From Psychroflexus sediminis (GTDB lineage: Bacteria > Bacteroidota > Bacteroidia > Flavobacteriales > Flavobacteriaceae), in contig NZ_FNCW01000004.1 of NCBI RefSeq assembly GCF_900099815.1, positions 62,001-126,000 on the forward strand: a stretch of 64,000 nucleotides of DNA. Reading direction: 5' to 3'. Below the pieces are notes generated by a model. The model saw only the letters and a program-made list of their open reading frames with translations, had not been told where the DNA came from and made no database searches. Made by a program: the position numbers and the translations under genes. The first letter of the stretch is position 1. Every line of letters starts with the position of its first letter. Shown here one piece after another: positions 19,661-27,984 of this stretch.

Positions 19661-19962
19661 TAAAACCTTCTTTTAATCGGACCAATAGCATCTTCAACCT
19701 CATCTTTTAACTTTGAAGTTTTATCGTCTAAAGTTCTGGTCTGATCTTCAACTTCTTTTTTAATGTCAAAATCTAAGTTATGGTCTTTCTTTTGCTTGGT
19801 GATTTCAGTTTTGATTTCATCGGTAGCGTGTCGGAAAGACTTCATTGTTTTTCCAAAAAACCTAGCGATTTCCGGAATTTTATCAGCACCGAAAACCATT
19901 ATCAGAATAAATAGGATAAAGACGATTTCTGCGCCACTAATAAAAAGAGGTAAAATTATCAT
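19660..19962 (-). CDS. tatA: Sec-independent protein translocase subunit TatA/TatE
   Basis: This is a 100-residue TatA-type protein: one N-terminal transmembrane helix (about residues 8-24), the hinge FGADKIPEIARFFGK, an amphipathic helix, and a charged, Lys/Asp/Glu-rich tail. TatA oligomerises to form the channel of the twin-arginine translocase. A TATATTTG promoter box ends only four bases before the ATG. PAP2 is the next gene downstream. tatC is not in this window. Confidence 0.93.
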   Translation of the reverse strand: MIILPLFISGAEIVFILFILIMVFGADKIPEIARFFGKTMKSFRHATDEIKTEITKQKKDHNLDFDIKKEVEDQTRTLDDKTSKLKDEVEDAIGPIKRRF

Positions 19963-19966
19963 GCTG

Positions 19967-19974
19967 CAAATATA
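19967..19974 (-). promoter_or_regulatory. -7 box directly before the tatA ATG
   Basis: The minus strand reads TATATTTG, a perfect -7 match, with only four bases before the start codon at 19962. About 19 bases further upstream a TTTCG could act as a weak -33 element. Transcription would start at or within a base or two of the ATG. Confidence 0.5.
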
Positions 19975-20028
19975 CTGGTCTGTTTGTTAACAGCGAAACA
20001 TAAAATTTTAAAACTTACAAAAGACTTT

Positions 20029-20943
20029 TTAGAAAATTGAAAAACCCGTAAGTGTGGTAAGCCGTTCTAAAACTTTCATTCCTAAGGCAGAATTTCCTTT
20101 CTCGTTCAGCATTGGACTCCAGACCGCTACGGCATATTTTTCCGGATGTACTGCTACAATACCGCCGCCTACCCCACTTTTGCCTGGTAGTCCTACTCTA
20201 AAACTAAACTCTCCGGCTTCATCATAAAATCCGCAAGTCTGCATGATGGAGTTGACACGCTTGACACTCTGCTTGTCTATCACTTTTTCTCCGGTCTGAA
20301 AATGTAAGCCTTCATTGGCAAAAAGCATAAATGCTTTGGAGAGCTGCTCACAATTCATGGCAAGAGAACACTGATAAAAATAAAATTCCAGGACTTTGTC
20401 TGTGTCATTTTCAATATTTCCAAGGGATTTCATGTAATTGACCAGGGCCTTGTTCCGGTAACCATGACTTCTTTCACTTTTATAAATCGACTCATCATAG
20501 AAAATATCATCATCTCCACAAAGTTTGCGCACAAACTTCAACAGATCCCGCTTTGGATTATCCAAAACAGACAATAGAGCATCTGCTACTACAATAGAGC
20601 CCGCATTAATGAACGGATTTCTTGGTATTCCACTTTCTCTTTCCAGTTCTGTTAGAGAATTAAAAGGTGTTCCCGATGGCTCAACATCTACGCGTTTCCA
20701 CAAATCTCTCCCCAGCAATTCTTTGGCGATGGTCAGGGTAAAGACTTTGGAAATACTTTGTATAGAAAATTTTTCCTGGCTGTCTCCAAATTGAAACGAA
20801 TCTCCATTTTGACAATACAGGTAAACCCCAAACTTAAGGGGATCCACTTTTGCCAGTTCTGGGATATAGCTCGCTACCTTACCCATTTCGTCGTCAGGTG
20901 AAAATTCTTTTTGAATGACATTTAAGATCGCTTGATAATCCAT
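20029..20943 (-). CDS. glsA: Glutaminase
   Basis: Glutaminase hydrolyses L-glutamine to glutamate and ammonia. The 304-residue protein belongs to the serine-dependent beta-lactamase-like glutaminase family: the catalytic SISK (Ser63, Lys66) lies in the QSISKVF motif, and the GIPRNPFINAGSI and SGVGGGIVAV segments are also characteristic. It is normal length and cytoplasmic. It lies three bases after pepE on the same strand, so the two form an operon for small nitrogen compounds. Confidence 0.94.
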   Translation of the reverse strand: MDYQAILNVIQKEFSPDDEMGKVASYIPELAKVDPLKFGVYLYCQNGDSFQFGDSQEKFSIQSISKVFTLTIAKELLGRDLWKRVDVEPSGTPFNSLTELERESGIPRNPFINAGSIVVADALLSVLDNPKRDLLKFVRKLCGDDDIFYDESIYKSERSHGYRNKALVNYMKSLGNIENDTDKVLEFYFYQCSLAMNCEQLSKAFMLFANEGLHFQTGEKVIDKQSVKRVNSIMQTCGFYDEAGEFSFRVGLPGKSGVGGGIVAVHPEKYAVAVWSPMLNEKGNSALGMKVLERLTTLTGFSIF

Positions 20944-20946
20944 TTT

Positions 20947-21645
20947 TTAAAATTTAATAGGTCTATTTGGATTTAATTCATAGGCTTGTTTTCCGGGTTC
21001 AAAAATCCTTGCTGGCAATGCGCCTTCTAATGTGATTTCTAAATTATTGATTTTTATCCAGCTGCCTTCCCGAAGACCTATAACAATTTCGGAATTTAGA
21101 GTTTGAAACTCTTTAATTCGAGTTTCTCTTGTCTCTCCTTTGTGGGTTGAAGACATGTCTGCATCCAAATAGTGTGGGTTGATGTTAAAATCCAAAATTC
21201 CTAAGGCTTGAAAAGAAGGCGGATATACAATTGGCATATCGTTGGTCGTTTGCATGGATACTCCACAAATATTGCTTCCGGCACTGGTCCCAAGATATCT
21301 TGCTCCATGCTCAATGCTCCTTTTTAAAGTCTTCATCAAATCGAGCTCGTGCAGTTGCTTGACTAATAAAAAAGTATTTCCTCCACCTACAAAAATGGCT
21401 TTAGCTTCTGAAATTGCCTGTTTCATGTCTGAAAACTCATGCAGACCTTTCACAGATTTCACGCAGGATTTTAAGCCCTGCGAAGCTTTTGCGGTGTAAT
21501 CTTCATGAGAAATTCCTCCAGGTCTCGCAAAGGGAATAAACAAAACTTCTTCACTATCATGGAAATGATTCTTCAGAGTCGGTTTTAAATAGTCTAAATA
21601 CGAACTTCCATGAACAGTGGATGTACTGGCGATAATGGCTTGCAT
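20947..21645 (-). CDS. pepE: Dipeptidase E (peptidase family S51)
   Basis: This 232-residue cytoplasmic peptidase E hydrolyses dipeptides with N-terminal aspartate. The catalytic Ser121 lies in GTSAGSNI, preceded by the FVGGGNTF loop. The N-terminus MQAIIASTSTVHGSSYLDYL matches the family. It heads a two-gene operon with glsA, and a -7 box TAATTTTG lies 49 bases upstream. Confidence 0.92.
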   Translation of the reverse strand: MQAIIASTSTVHGSSYLDYLKPTLKNHFHDSEEVLFIPFARPGGISHEDYTAKASQGLKSCVKSVKGLHEFSDMKQAISEAKAIFVGGGNTFLLVKQLHELDLMKTLKRSIEHGARYLGTSAGSNICGVSMQTTNDMPIVYPPSFQALGILDFNINPHYLDADMSSTHKGETRETRIKEFQTLNSEIVIGLREGSWIKINNLEITLEGALPARIFEPGKQAYELNPNRPIKF

Positions 21646-21694
21646 AAAACAGGAACTTTAGTTGAATTGAACTCAGTTAACATAACTTTAGTAG

Positions 21695-21702
21695 CAAAAT
21701 TA
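21695..21702 (-). promoter_or_regulatory. -7 box for the pepE-glsA operon
   Basis: The minus strand reads TAATTTTG, an exact TAnnTTTG match, 49 bases upstream of the pepE ATG, in the divergent region shared with the gene at 21749. No convincing -33 box is seen. Confidence 0.4.
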
Positions 21703-21748
21703 GGATTGCGTATCTGAATTTTTAAGTAGATTGTACAAAAAATAACAT

Positions 21749-22528
21749 ATGAGACTTATCTCTACCTTTATCCTGCTTTTTTTAATTCAAAACCTGACTG
21801 CGCAAATAGACAATAGAGTTTTTGTAGCCGGAGAAGTGATTGTTCCATTGGATGGTGAAGCTTCTCAAATTGAGATTATCAATCAAAATTCAAAACAAGG
21901 GACAGTAACTAATGAATATGGTCAATTTGGAATCCCAGTAAGAGAGGGAGATAGACTGAGATTTGAATCTATTCAATATCAAAATTTCATTGTTATTATC
22001 GACGAAAATATTATCAATAATAGAAAGTTCACCGTCAAAATCAATGATGAAATTAATACTTTGGATGAAGTCATCGTAAGACCATACGATCTTGAAGGAA
22101 ATATTGAAGTAGATGCTAGAAAGGTAAAAACTAATTTTTATGCGGCACCTGAAGCAGAAACCGTGATTAATGAATATGAGGGGGATCAACCTTACATCAG
22201 GTCACAAACCTTAACTGAGAATTACACTACAGAACAGCGTTTTATTAAAGACGGGCTTAATATCGCCAATATTTTCAGAGCCATCTTGTCCTCCAAAGAA
22301 GTTGCTGAAGACCACAGGCTTCCAAAAAACGTTGACGTTATGGTAAGAAAGATGTATAAAGATTCTTTCTTTAAAGAAAACCTAGATATTGATGAAGACC
22401 GTATAAACGAATTCATCTTTTTCGTGGAAGACCAAGGACTCACCAAAAATATGCTTCAGAAAGGAAATGAATTAGATCTTATAGGATTCCTTGTGGAAAA
22501 GTCGAAAGAATTTAAAGCTAAAGATTAA
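21749..22528 (+). CDS. Carboxypeptidase-regulatory-like domain protein, secreted
   Basis: This 259-residue protein has a signal peptide (MRLISTFILLFLIQNLTAQ). A CarboxypepD_reg-like beta-sandwich domain follows (about residues 25-110), with the typical GTVTNEYGQFGIPV turn and an LDEVIVRPYDLEGN tail. The C-terminal half is charged and largely helical, with no motif I know. It is the first of four plus-strand genes ending in an M1 peptidase. The second gene is a shorter-leadered paralogue of the same layout. The function is unknown; an envelope or surface role is inferred. Confidence 0.75.
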   Translation: MRLISTFILLFLIQNLTAQIDNRVFVAGEVIVPLDGEASQIEIINQNSKQGTVTNEYGQFGIPVREGDRLRFESIQYQNFIVIIDENIINNRKFTVKINDEINTLDEVIVRPYDLEGNIEVDARKVKTNFYAAPEAETVINEYEGDQPYIRSQTLTENYTTEQRFIKDGLNIANIFRAILSSKEVAEDHRLPKNVDVMVRKMYKDSFFKENLDIDEDRINEFIFFVEDQGLTKNMLQKGNELDLIGFLVEKSKEFKAKD

Positions 22529-22529
22529 T

Positions 22530-23285
22530 TTGAAGAGGCTCCTTTTTCTAGTTCTGATTTCACCTTGCCTTCTAACGGCTCAGGACAGCTTTTTGAAAGG
22601 TCGGATTTATGCAGATTCAATTAGTGACTACCAGGTAAATGTGATCAATATCAACCAAGAAATTGGCAGCGTATCCAATCCCGACGGTAACTATGAAATA
22701 AGAGCCCGTATTGGAGATTCGATTTTGTTCACCTCCTTGCAACACAGAACTTATATTCTGCAAGTCGAAGAAAACAATTTAAAAACCTCTACGTCTATTT
22801 TTTTAGAAATGCAGATAAATGAACTTCCTGAAGTAACTATCAACCAATATGATTTAACTGGAGATTTAAGTCAGGATATTGCTCAAGTTCAAGTTGATTT
22901 TATTGATCAGAGGCAATTTGGTTTTGGTGTTCCAAGACAATTAGATAAAATAGATAGAGAGATTTATACCGCGAGTACAAGTTCTGGTGGTATTCCTTTA
23001 GCTCCGTTGATCAACTGGATGAGCGGTGAAACCAAGATGCTTAAAAAAAGAAAGGAAAACGCTATTGTTCAATCCAATAAAAATAAGGTACTGAGAAAAG
23101 TAACCCCTGATCTTATCACTAAAGATTTAAGTATACCAAAGGCATATATAGAAGATTTCGCCTATTTTTGCGCCGAAGATCAAAATACAATGTCTATCGT
23201 GAATCAAAATGATCCTTTAGCCATGATAGATGAACTCAAACTTAAAGCTATCGCTTACCTGAAATTAAAAGACATTACCGAATGA
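22530..23285 (+). CDS. Carboxypeptidase-regulatory-like domain protein, secreted (paralogue of the preceding gene)
   Basis: The start is taken as TTG at 22530, one base after the preceding stop; it gives a clean signal peptide (MKRLLFLVLISPCLLTAQ). An ATG at 22491 lies inside the preceding gene and would add a charged, non-signal N-terminus. A beta-rich CarboxypepD_reg-like domain follows, with GSVSNPDGNYEIRARIGDSI and LPEVTINQYDLTGDL, aligning with the neighbour upstream. The C-terminal part is again charged and helical. The tandem pair probably arose by duplication. Its stop overlaps the DUF6702 start by four bases. Confidence 0.75.
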   Translation: MKRLLFLVLISPCLLTAQDSFLKGRIYADSISDYQVNVININQEIGSVSNPDGNYEIRARIGDSILFTSLQHRTYILQVEENNLKTSTSIFLEMQINELPEVTINQYDLTGDLSQDIAQVQVDFIDQRQFGFGVPRQLDKIDREIYTASTSSGGIPLAPLINWMSGETKMLKKRKENAIVQSNKNKVLRKVTPDLITKDLSIPKAYIEDFAYFCAEDQNTMSIVNQNDPLAMIDELKLKAIAYLKLKDITE

Positions 23286-23791
23286 AATTTTTTACAAGCC
23301 TGATCCTTTGGTTAACACTGACTTCCGCAACGACAATTTATCACGAATTCTATCTCAGTGTAACTGACATTACTTATATCCAGAAAGAAAAAAGTCTCCA
23401 GGTTATTTCCAGGGTTTTTATAGATGATTTTGAGGAGGTTCTCAACAAAAGATATGACAAGGATTTTAAACTTATTCCAAGTCTGGAAGTCGAAGAAATA
23501 GATGTTTACATTGAAAAGTACCTTAGGGATAAATTCAGTTTAGAAACCAAAACCGGAGCATTGGATTTCAACTATCTTGGAAGAAAATATGAAGACGATA
23601 TGATATATCTGTTTTTAGAAGTTGAAAACTTAGAGTTTTTTGAAGCCTTAAGAGTCGAAAACTTAATACTGACTGATTTATTTGAAGAACAAAAAAACAT
23701 GATTCATTTCAAATCTGATAATTTCAAAAAAAGTTTTATCCTTGAAAAAGATATTTCAAAGCGAACCATTAATTATAACACTAAATTATAA
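23282..23791 (+). CDS. DUF6702 family protein
   Basis: This 169-residue secreted protein has a short hydrophobic leader, then YHEFYLSVTDITY and SLQVISRVFIDDFEEVLNKR, features of the DUF6702 family of Bacteroidota. The family has no known function and is often found beside M1-type peptidases, as here. No catalytic motif is visible. It overlaps the upstream gene by four bases and precedes the M1 gene by 12 bases, so all four genes are probably one operon. Confidence 0.75.
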   Translation: MKFFTSLILWLTLTSATTIYHEFYLSVTDITYIQKEKSLQVISRVFIDDFEEVLNKRYDKDFKLIPSLEVEEIDVYIEKYLRDKFSLETKTGALDFNYLGRKYEDDMIYLFLEVENLEFFEALRVENLILTDLFEEQKNMIHFKSDNFKKSFILEKDISKRTINYNTKL

Positions 23792-23803
23792 CACGTACTC
23801 CTT

Positions 23804-26128
23804 ATGAATTTGATTAAATACACAAGTCTTTTATTATCTGTTTTTGTCTTATCCATTTCCGGATATGCTCAGGAACAGCAAAAAGAAGAAAAGCAAACAG
23901 GCCATACCAATCAAAACAAGTTTAAACAACTTTACGATGAGTTTGCCACTCCCAATGTTTACAGAACAGCCTCTGGTGCTCCAGGACATCAATATTATCA
24001 AAATACCGCAGACTATGAGATGGATATCATTCTGGATGATGAAAACACGATGCTTTACGGAAAGGAAACCATTACTTACACCAATAATTCACCCAATAAA
24101 CTAGACTACCTATGGGTGATGCTGGATCAAAATGTTAGAGCAAAAGACAGCCCTTCTAAGGAAAGAAACAGCAGCGAATTTGCTCCTGTTACTCCCGCAG
24201 GCAGCTTTGTAAGTTCCTATATGGAGCCCGCTTTTGACGGTGGTTTTAATATCAAAAAAGTACATCAGGATGGAGAGCCTCTGCCTTACACTATCAATTA
24301 TACGATGATGAGAGTGGATTTGGAAGAACCACTTATGCCCGGTGAAGCCTTCGAATTTTCTATTGAATGGGACTATTTAATCAACAACCACACAGTAAAC
24401 GGAGGACGCTCTGGTTATGAGTATTTTGAAGAAGACGACAACAGAGCTTACGTGATGGCACAGTTTTTCCCTAGAATGGCTGTTTACAATGACAAAGAAG
24501 GATGGCAGAATTATCAGTTTTGGGGAAGTGGTGAATGGTCTTTGCCTTTTGGAGACTATAAGGTAACAATTACCGTCCCGGAAGATCACATTTTGGATGC
24601 TACCGGAAAACTCCAGAACAGAGACGAAGTCTTCAGTAAAGTCATGATGGAACGCTACGAAAGAGCAAAAGAGACTTATGATGAGCCAGTGATCATTGTC
24701 ACAGAAGAGGAAGCGATTGCCAATGAAAAAAGGAATGCTACCAAAACTAAAACCTGGGAATTTGAAGCTGAAATGGTAAGAGATTTTGGTTTTGCAACCT
24801 CAAGAAAATTTATTTGGGATATGATGGCTGTGAAAGTTGGTGACAAAGACGTCATGGCTGTATCTCTTTATCCCAAAGAAGGTAACCCGTTATGGGAGGA
24901 CTGGTCAACAAGAGCGGTGGCGAGTACTTTGAAAACCTATAGTGATTATACTTTTCAATACCCTTACCACAAAGCCATTTCGGTTCATGCCAAAAGCCAG
25001 GGAATGGAATACCCTATGATTTGCTGGAATTACGGAAGACCAAACGAGGAAGGCTTTGTTTCAGATCGTGTTAAATTTGGTATGATGAGTGTTATTATTC
25101 ATGAGGTTGGACATAATTTCTTTCCTATGATTGTGAATAGTGACGAAAGACAGTGGGGATGGATGGACGAAGGTCTAAACACCTTTATGCAATACCTGGC
25201 AGAGCAAGAATTTGCAGATACTTATCCTGAGGTCTTACAAGGTAATGATCAGGTTTATGAAAAATATCCTTCAAGACGTGGTGAACCTTCCAAAATCGTA
25301 AATTATATGAAGGGAAATCAAGAATACATCTCGCCCATTATGACCAATCCGGAGCAGGTTTATCAACTTGGCAACAATGCTTACGGGAAGCCAGCTACAG
25401 CCTTAAATATTTTAAGAGAGACTGTTATGGGTCATGATTTATTCGATTATTCTTTTAAAACCTTTGCTCAAAGATGGAAATTCAAACACCCAACTCCTGA
25501 AGATTTCTTCAGAACAATGGAAGATGCTTCAGCAGTAGAATTGGATTGGTATTGGAGAGGCTGGTTCTATACCACAGACTATGTTGATATAGGCGTGGAA
25601 GATGTCAAAACCTATTTCTTGACCAGCAATCCTACAGTAGAAGGCAAAGCTCTTTTAGCAAGATATGGTATTGATGATCCCGAAAATGATCCGCGTACAG
25701 AGGATGCTGTTTATTTGCTAACTGAAGATAGTGAGAGTTTCGAGGCTTCCATGAAAGAAGGTGACCCTTTAAAGAATGCTCCAAAGCTTCGTGAGTATTT
25801 AATGGATAACTTCACTCTAGATCAGATTGAAGCTATGAAAACCCCTAAACATATTTATGAAATCACCTTCAACAAGCCAGGTGGTTTGGTGATGCCGATT
25901 ATCGTAGAATTTCAGTATGCAGACGGAACTTCAAAAATGTTCAGGTACCCTGTTCAAGTCTGGAGAAAAAATGACTCTGAAGTCAAAAAAACGGTCCTGT
26001 CTGAAAAAGAAATCGTAAAAATAGTCGTGGATCCAAATCAGGAAACTGCAGATGTAGATACATCAAACAATGTTTGGCCAAGAGAAAATATAACAAGTGA
26101 GTTTGAATCTTTTAAAGAAGGGCAATAA
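23804..26128 (+). CDS. M1 family metallopeptidase
   Basis: This 774-residue zinc aminopeptidase-like protein has an N-terminal signal peptide ending near GYAQ. The zinc motif HEVGHN (His433, Glu434, His437) is followed by MDEGLNTF with the third ligand Glu, spaced as in family M1. The N-terminal beta domain (DYEMDIILDDENTMLYG) is intact. The GAMEN-type exopeptidase motif is not obvious, so aminopeptidase activity is not certain. It is the last gene of a four-gene plus-strand module and is followed by a strong terminator. Confidence 0.9.
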   Translation: MNLIKYTSLLLSVFVLSISGYAQEQQKEEKQTGHTNQNKFKQLYDEFATPNVYRTASGAPGHQYYQNTADYEMDIILDDENTMLYGKETITYTNNSPNKLDYLWVMLDQNVRAKDSPSKERNSSEFAPVTPAGSFVSSYMEPAFDGGFNIKKVHQDGEPLPYTINYTMMRVDLEEPLMPGEAFEFSIEWDYLINNHTVNGGRSGYEYFEEDDNRAYVMAQFFPRMAVYNDKEGWQNYQFWGSGEWSLPFGDYKVTITVPEDHILDATGKLQNRDEVFSKVMMERYERAKETYDEPVIIVTEEEAIANEKRNATKTKTWEFEAEMVRDFGFATSRKFIWDMMAVKVGDKDVMAVSLYPKEGNPLWEDWSTRAVASTLKTYSDYTFQYPYHKAISVHAKSQGMEYPMICWNYGRPNEEGFVSDRVKFGMMSVIIHEVGHNFFPMIVNSDERQWGWMDEGLNTFMQYLAEQEFADTYPEVLQGNDQVYEKYPSRRGEPSKIVNYMKGNQEYISPIMTNPEQVYQLGNNAYGKPATALNILRETVMGHDLFDYSFKTFAQRWKFKHPTPEDFFRTMEDASAVELDWYWRGWFYTTDYVDIGVEDVKTYFLTSNPTVEGKALLARYGIDDPENDPRTEDAVYLLTEDSESFEASMKEGDPLKNAPKLREYLMDNFTLDQIEAMKTPKHIYEITFNKPGGLVMPIIVEFQYADGTSKMFRYPVQVWRKNDSEVKKTVLSEKEIVKIVVDPNQETADVDTSNNVWPRENITSEFESFKEGQ

Positions 26129-26150
26129 AGCAACACATTTTAGTATCAAA

Positions 26151-26183
26151 AACGCCAGCTCAATTGAGCTGGCGTTTTTTTAT
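26151..26183. terminator. Bidirectional intrinsic terminator, perfect palindrome
   Basis: Bases 26151-26176 form a perfect 26-base palindrome (AACGCCAGCTCAA and its complement) between the M1 peptidase and the convergent lipid kinase gene. It is followed by a T run on the plus strand and preceded by an A run that gives a U tract on the minus strand. It can end transcription in both directions. Confidence 0.9.
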
Positions 26184-27052
26184 TGAATAAACCTCAGTGC
26201 TTTTGATAATACTTTAATATGAAATTCTGTAAACTCCTCCACCACTTCGCCATCAATTTGGAGTAATTTAGGTTGTTTTAGTTTTACGGTGGCTGTTTTA
26301 GCTTGTATGGTTTCCAGATTTTCTATTTCATATTCGTCATCAAATTTGGATAAAGCCCCTTTCAATAAGTCTGAAAAGTCAATCGCTTTTACCACCACAA
26401 ATTCGAATAAGCCATCGTCCATTTTACCAACAGAATTCAACGGAATGCCTGTGCCGAATTTTTTACCATTACAAATGGCTAACATTACTCCTTTTCTCTC
26501 ATACTCCTTTTGGTCTGTTTTAATATCAAACTCAAAGCTTTTTAGATTTTTAAATTCTGACCAAAAGTGCCTGGCATAAGTAAACATGCCCCGGCTTTCA
26601 TCTTTATCGTAATTTGCGACCAGGTTCGCATTAGCTCCAATATCTCCTAAATGAAGTAATAAATGGGAATCGTTTATCGAAAGAACATCCAGGGATTTAG
26701 TCTTTTTAGAAGTTATAAATTTTATCAGCAAATCCTCTATAGAATCTGTCAGGTCCAGCTCCACTGCCATCCCGTTAGCAGAACCCATTGGTATAAAGCC
26801 GACTTTAACATTATGCTTGATCAGAGGTTTCAAAAACATATTTAAAGTGCCGTCACCTCCGGCAATAATCACTTTTTCAGGAGAATAAATGTCAATCAAT
26901 TGATCTAATTCCTCACAATCCTTATCCCCTGTTGTTTTATACAAATGGTAATCAATCTTCGATTTTGACATCGCCCGCTTGGCAAAATCAAGGAAGTCGG
27001 ATTTGTTTATATCCCCGGAGACGGGGTTAATGACTAATAGAATTTCCATCAT
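26180..27052 (-). CDS. Diacylglycerol/lipid kinase (DagK family)
   Basis: This 290-residue protein of the DAGK/YegS/LCB5 kinase family has NPVSGDINKSDF near the N-terminus and the nucleotide-binding GGDGTLN at 65-71. The family's later segments include LLHLGDIGANANL and QIDGEVVEEF. It phosphorylates diacylglycerol or a related lipid to the phosphate. The ATG overlaps the App1 stop (ATGA; a second ATG follows directly). App1 catalyses the reverse chemistry on phosphatidate. Confidence 0.88.
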   Translation of the reverse strand: MMEILLVINPVSGDINKSDFLDFAKRAMSKSKIDYHLYKTTGDKDCEELDQLIDIYSPEKVIIAGGDGTLNMFLKPLIKHNVKVGFIPMGSANGMAVELDLTDSIEDLLIKFITSKKTKSLDVLSINDSHLLLHLGDIGANANLVANYDKDESRGMFTYARHFWSEFKNLKSFEFDIKTDQKEYERKGVMLAICNGKKFGTGIPLNSVGKMDDGLFEFVVVKAIDFSDLLKGALSKFDDEYEIENLETIQAKTATVKLKQPKLLQIDGEVVEEFTEFHIKVLSKALRFIQ

Positions 27053-27981
27053 ATGAGTCTTAAAGATTCTTCTAACTTTTCAATTTCATCATTGATATCG
27101 TCATCATCTTGAAAATACATACAATCCACGCCTGTATCCTGGAGTGTTTCCCATTGTTTCGTCTGCTTTTCGTTTACTGTAAATGTAGTTTGTCTGATGT
27201 AAACTTTAATAATCCTATCCTTATAAAGATTAACAACTTCAGTATATACATCCATATCTCTCTGGGTATCATCCCCCATTAAAATAAATTTTTTATCTGG
27301 TAAATTGGAAATGAGCTGATGAAGGAAATCCTGTTTATGTTTACCTTTTTTGGGCTTAAACAGGGCTTTAAACTTAAGATAAGAGGTTAAAAACAAAGGA
27401 CCACTGGGAATTTCTCTGGCTCTAAAAATGGCCGTTATTAATCCAAACAAGTTGCTTTCACTCTTGGATAAATAAGCTATTCTGAACTTATTTTCGTCGA
27501 AAAAATCTAGTAAAGCATTACTGAATAATATCTTGTTTCTACGTTTTGGTCTTTTGAATAAAATCGTTAAAATTCGCTTTAAAGCTGAGGCGGTATGCGA
27601 GTGAATCACTGTATCATCTATATCAGAAATGATTTCTATGGGAGTAGAGTGCTTTTTGAAATAATAAGGGTGTACTTGATCAATGCTGAGCAGGTTTTTC
27701 GTCTCATCATATATTTTGAAATCATCAAGATTTCCAATCGGTAAGATTTCAAAAAAATAACCCCTTTTATTGGTTTCCACGCTAAAAGTCTGGTCTTGCG
27801 TCTCAATAGAAATACGCTTTCTTTTGTAAGCTTTTTTTCGATAAGAACTCAGCACATTCCACGCATTGGCAAGAATCGAACGTGGTGATTTATCAATAGC
27901 AGTCTCATTTTTCAGGACAGTGCCAGTCACCAGGACTTTATCTTTTAATTCTACTGCTGTAAGGTGCCAAAGAAATGCCAT
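27049..27981 (-). CDS. App1 family phosphatidate phosphatase (DUF2183)
   Basis: This 310-residue protein has a C-terminal App1 catalytic domain of HAD type. The DIDDTV motif starts at residue 120, followed by a Lys-rich loop (KPKKGKHKQDFL) and a late GDDTQRDMDVY. Yeast App1 dephosphorylates phosphatidate to diacylglycerol. The N-terminal 110 residues form a beta-rich domain typical of bacterial members. No signal peptide is seen. It lies between a UMF1-type transporter and a lipid kinase with gaps of at most three bases. Confidence 0.87.
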   Translation of the reverse strand: MAFLWHLTAVELKDKVLVTGTVLKNETAIDKSPRSILANAWNVLSSYRKKAYKRKRISIETQDQTFSVETNKRGYFFEILPIGNLDDFKIYDETKNLLSIDQVHPYYFKKHSTPIEIISDIDDTVIHSHTASALKRILTILFKRPKRRNKILFSNALLDFFDENKFRIAYLSKSESNLFGLITAIFRAREIPSGPLFLTSYLKFKALFKPKKGKHKQDFLHQLISNLPDKKFILMGDDTQRDMDVYTEVVNLYKDRIIKVYIRQTTFTVNEKQTKQWETLQDTGVDCMYFQDDDDINDEIEKLEESLRLI

Positions 27982-27984
27982 ACG

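Noticed and set aside
22491-22529. Longer start (ATG at 22491) for the second carboxypeptidase-regulatory-like gene
   Set aside because: It would place a charged stretch before the signal peptide and overlap the preceding gene; the TTG at 22530 gives a clean leader.
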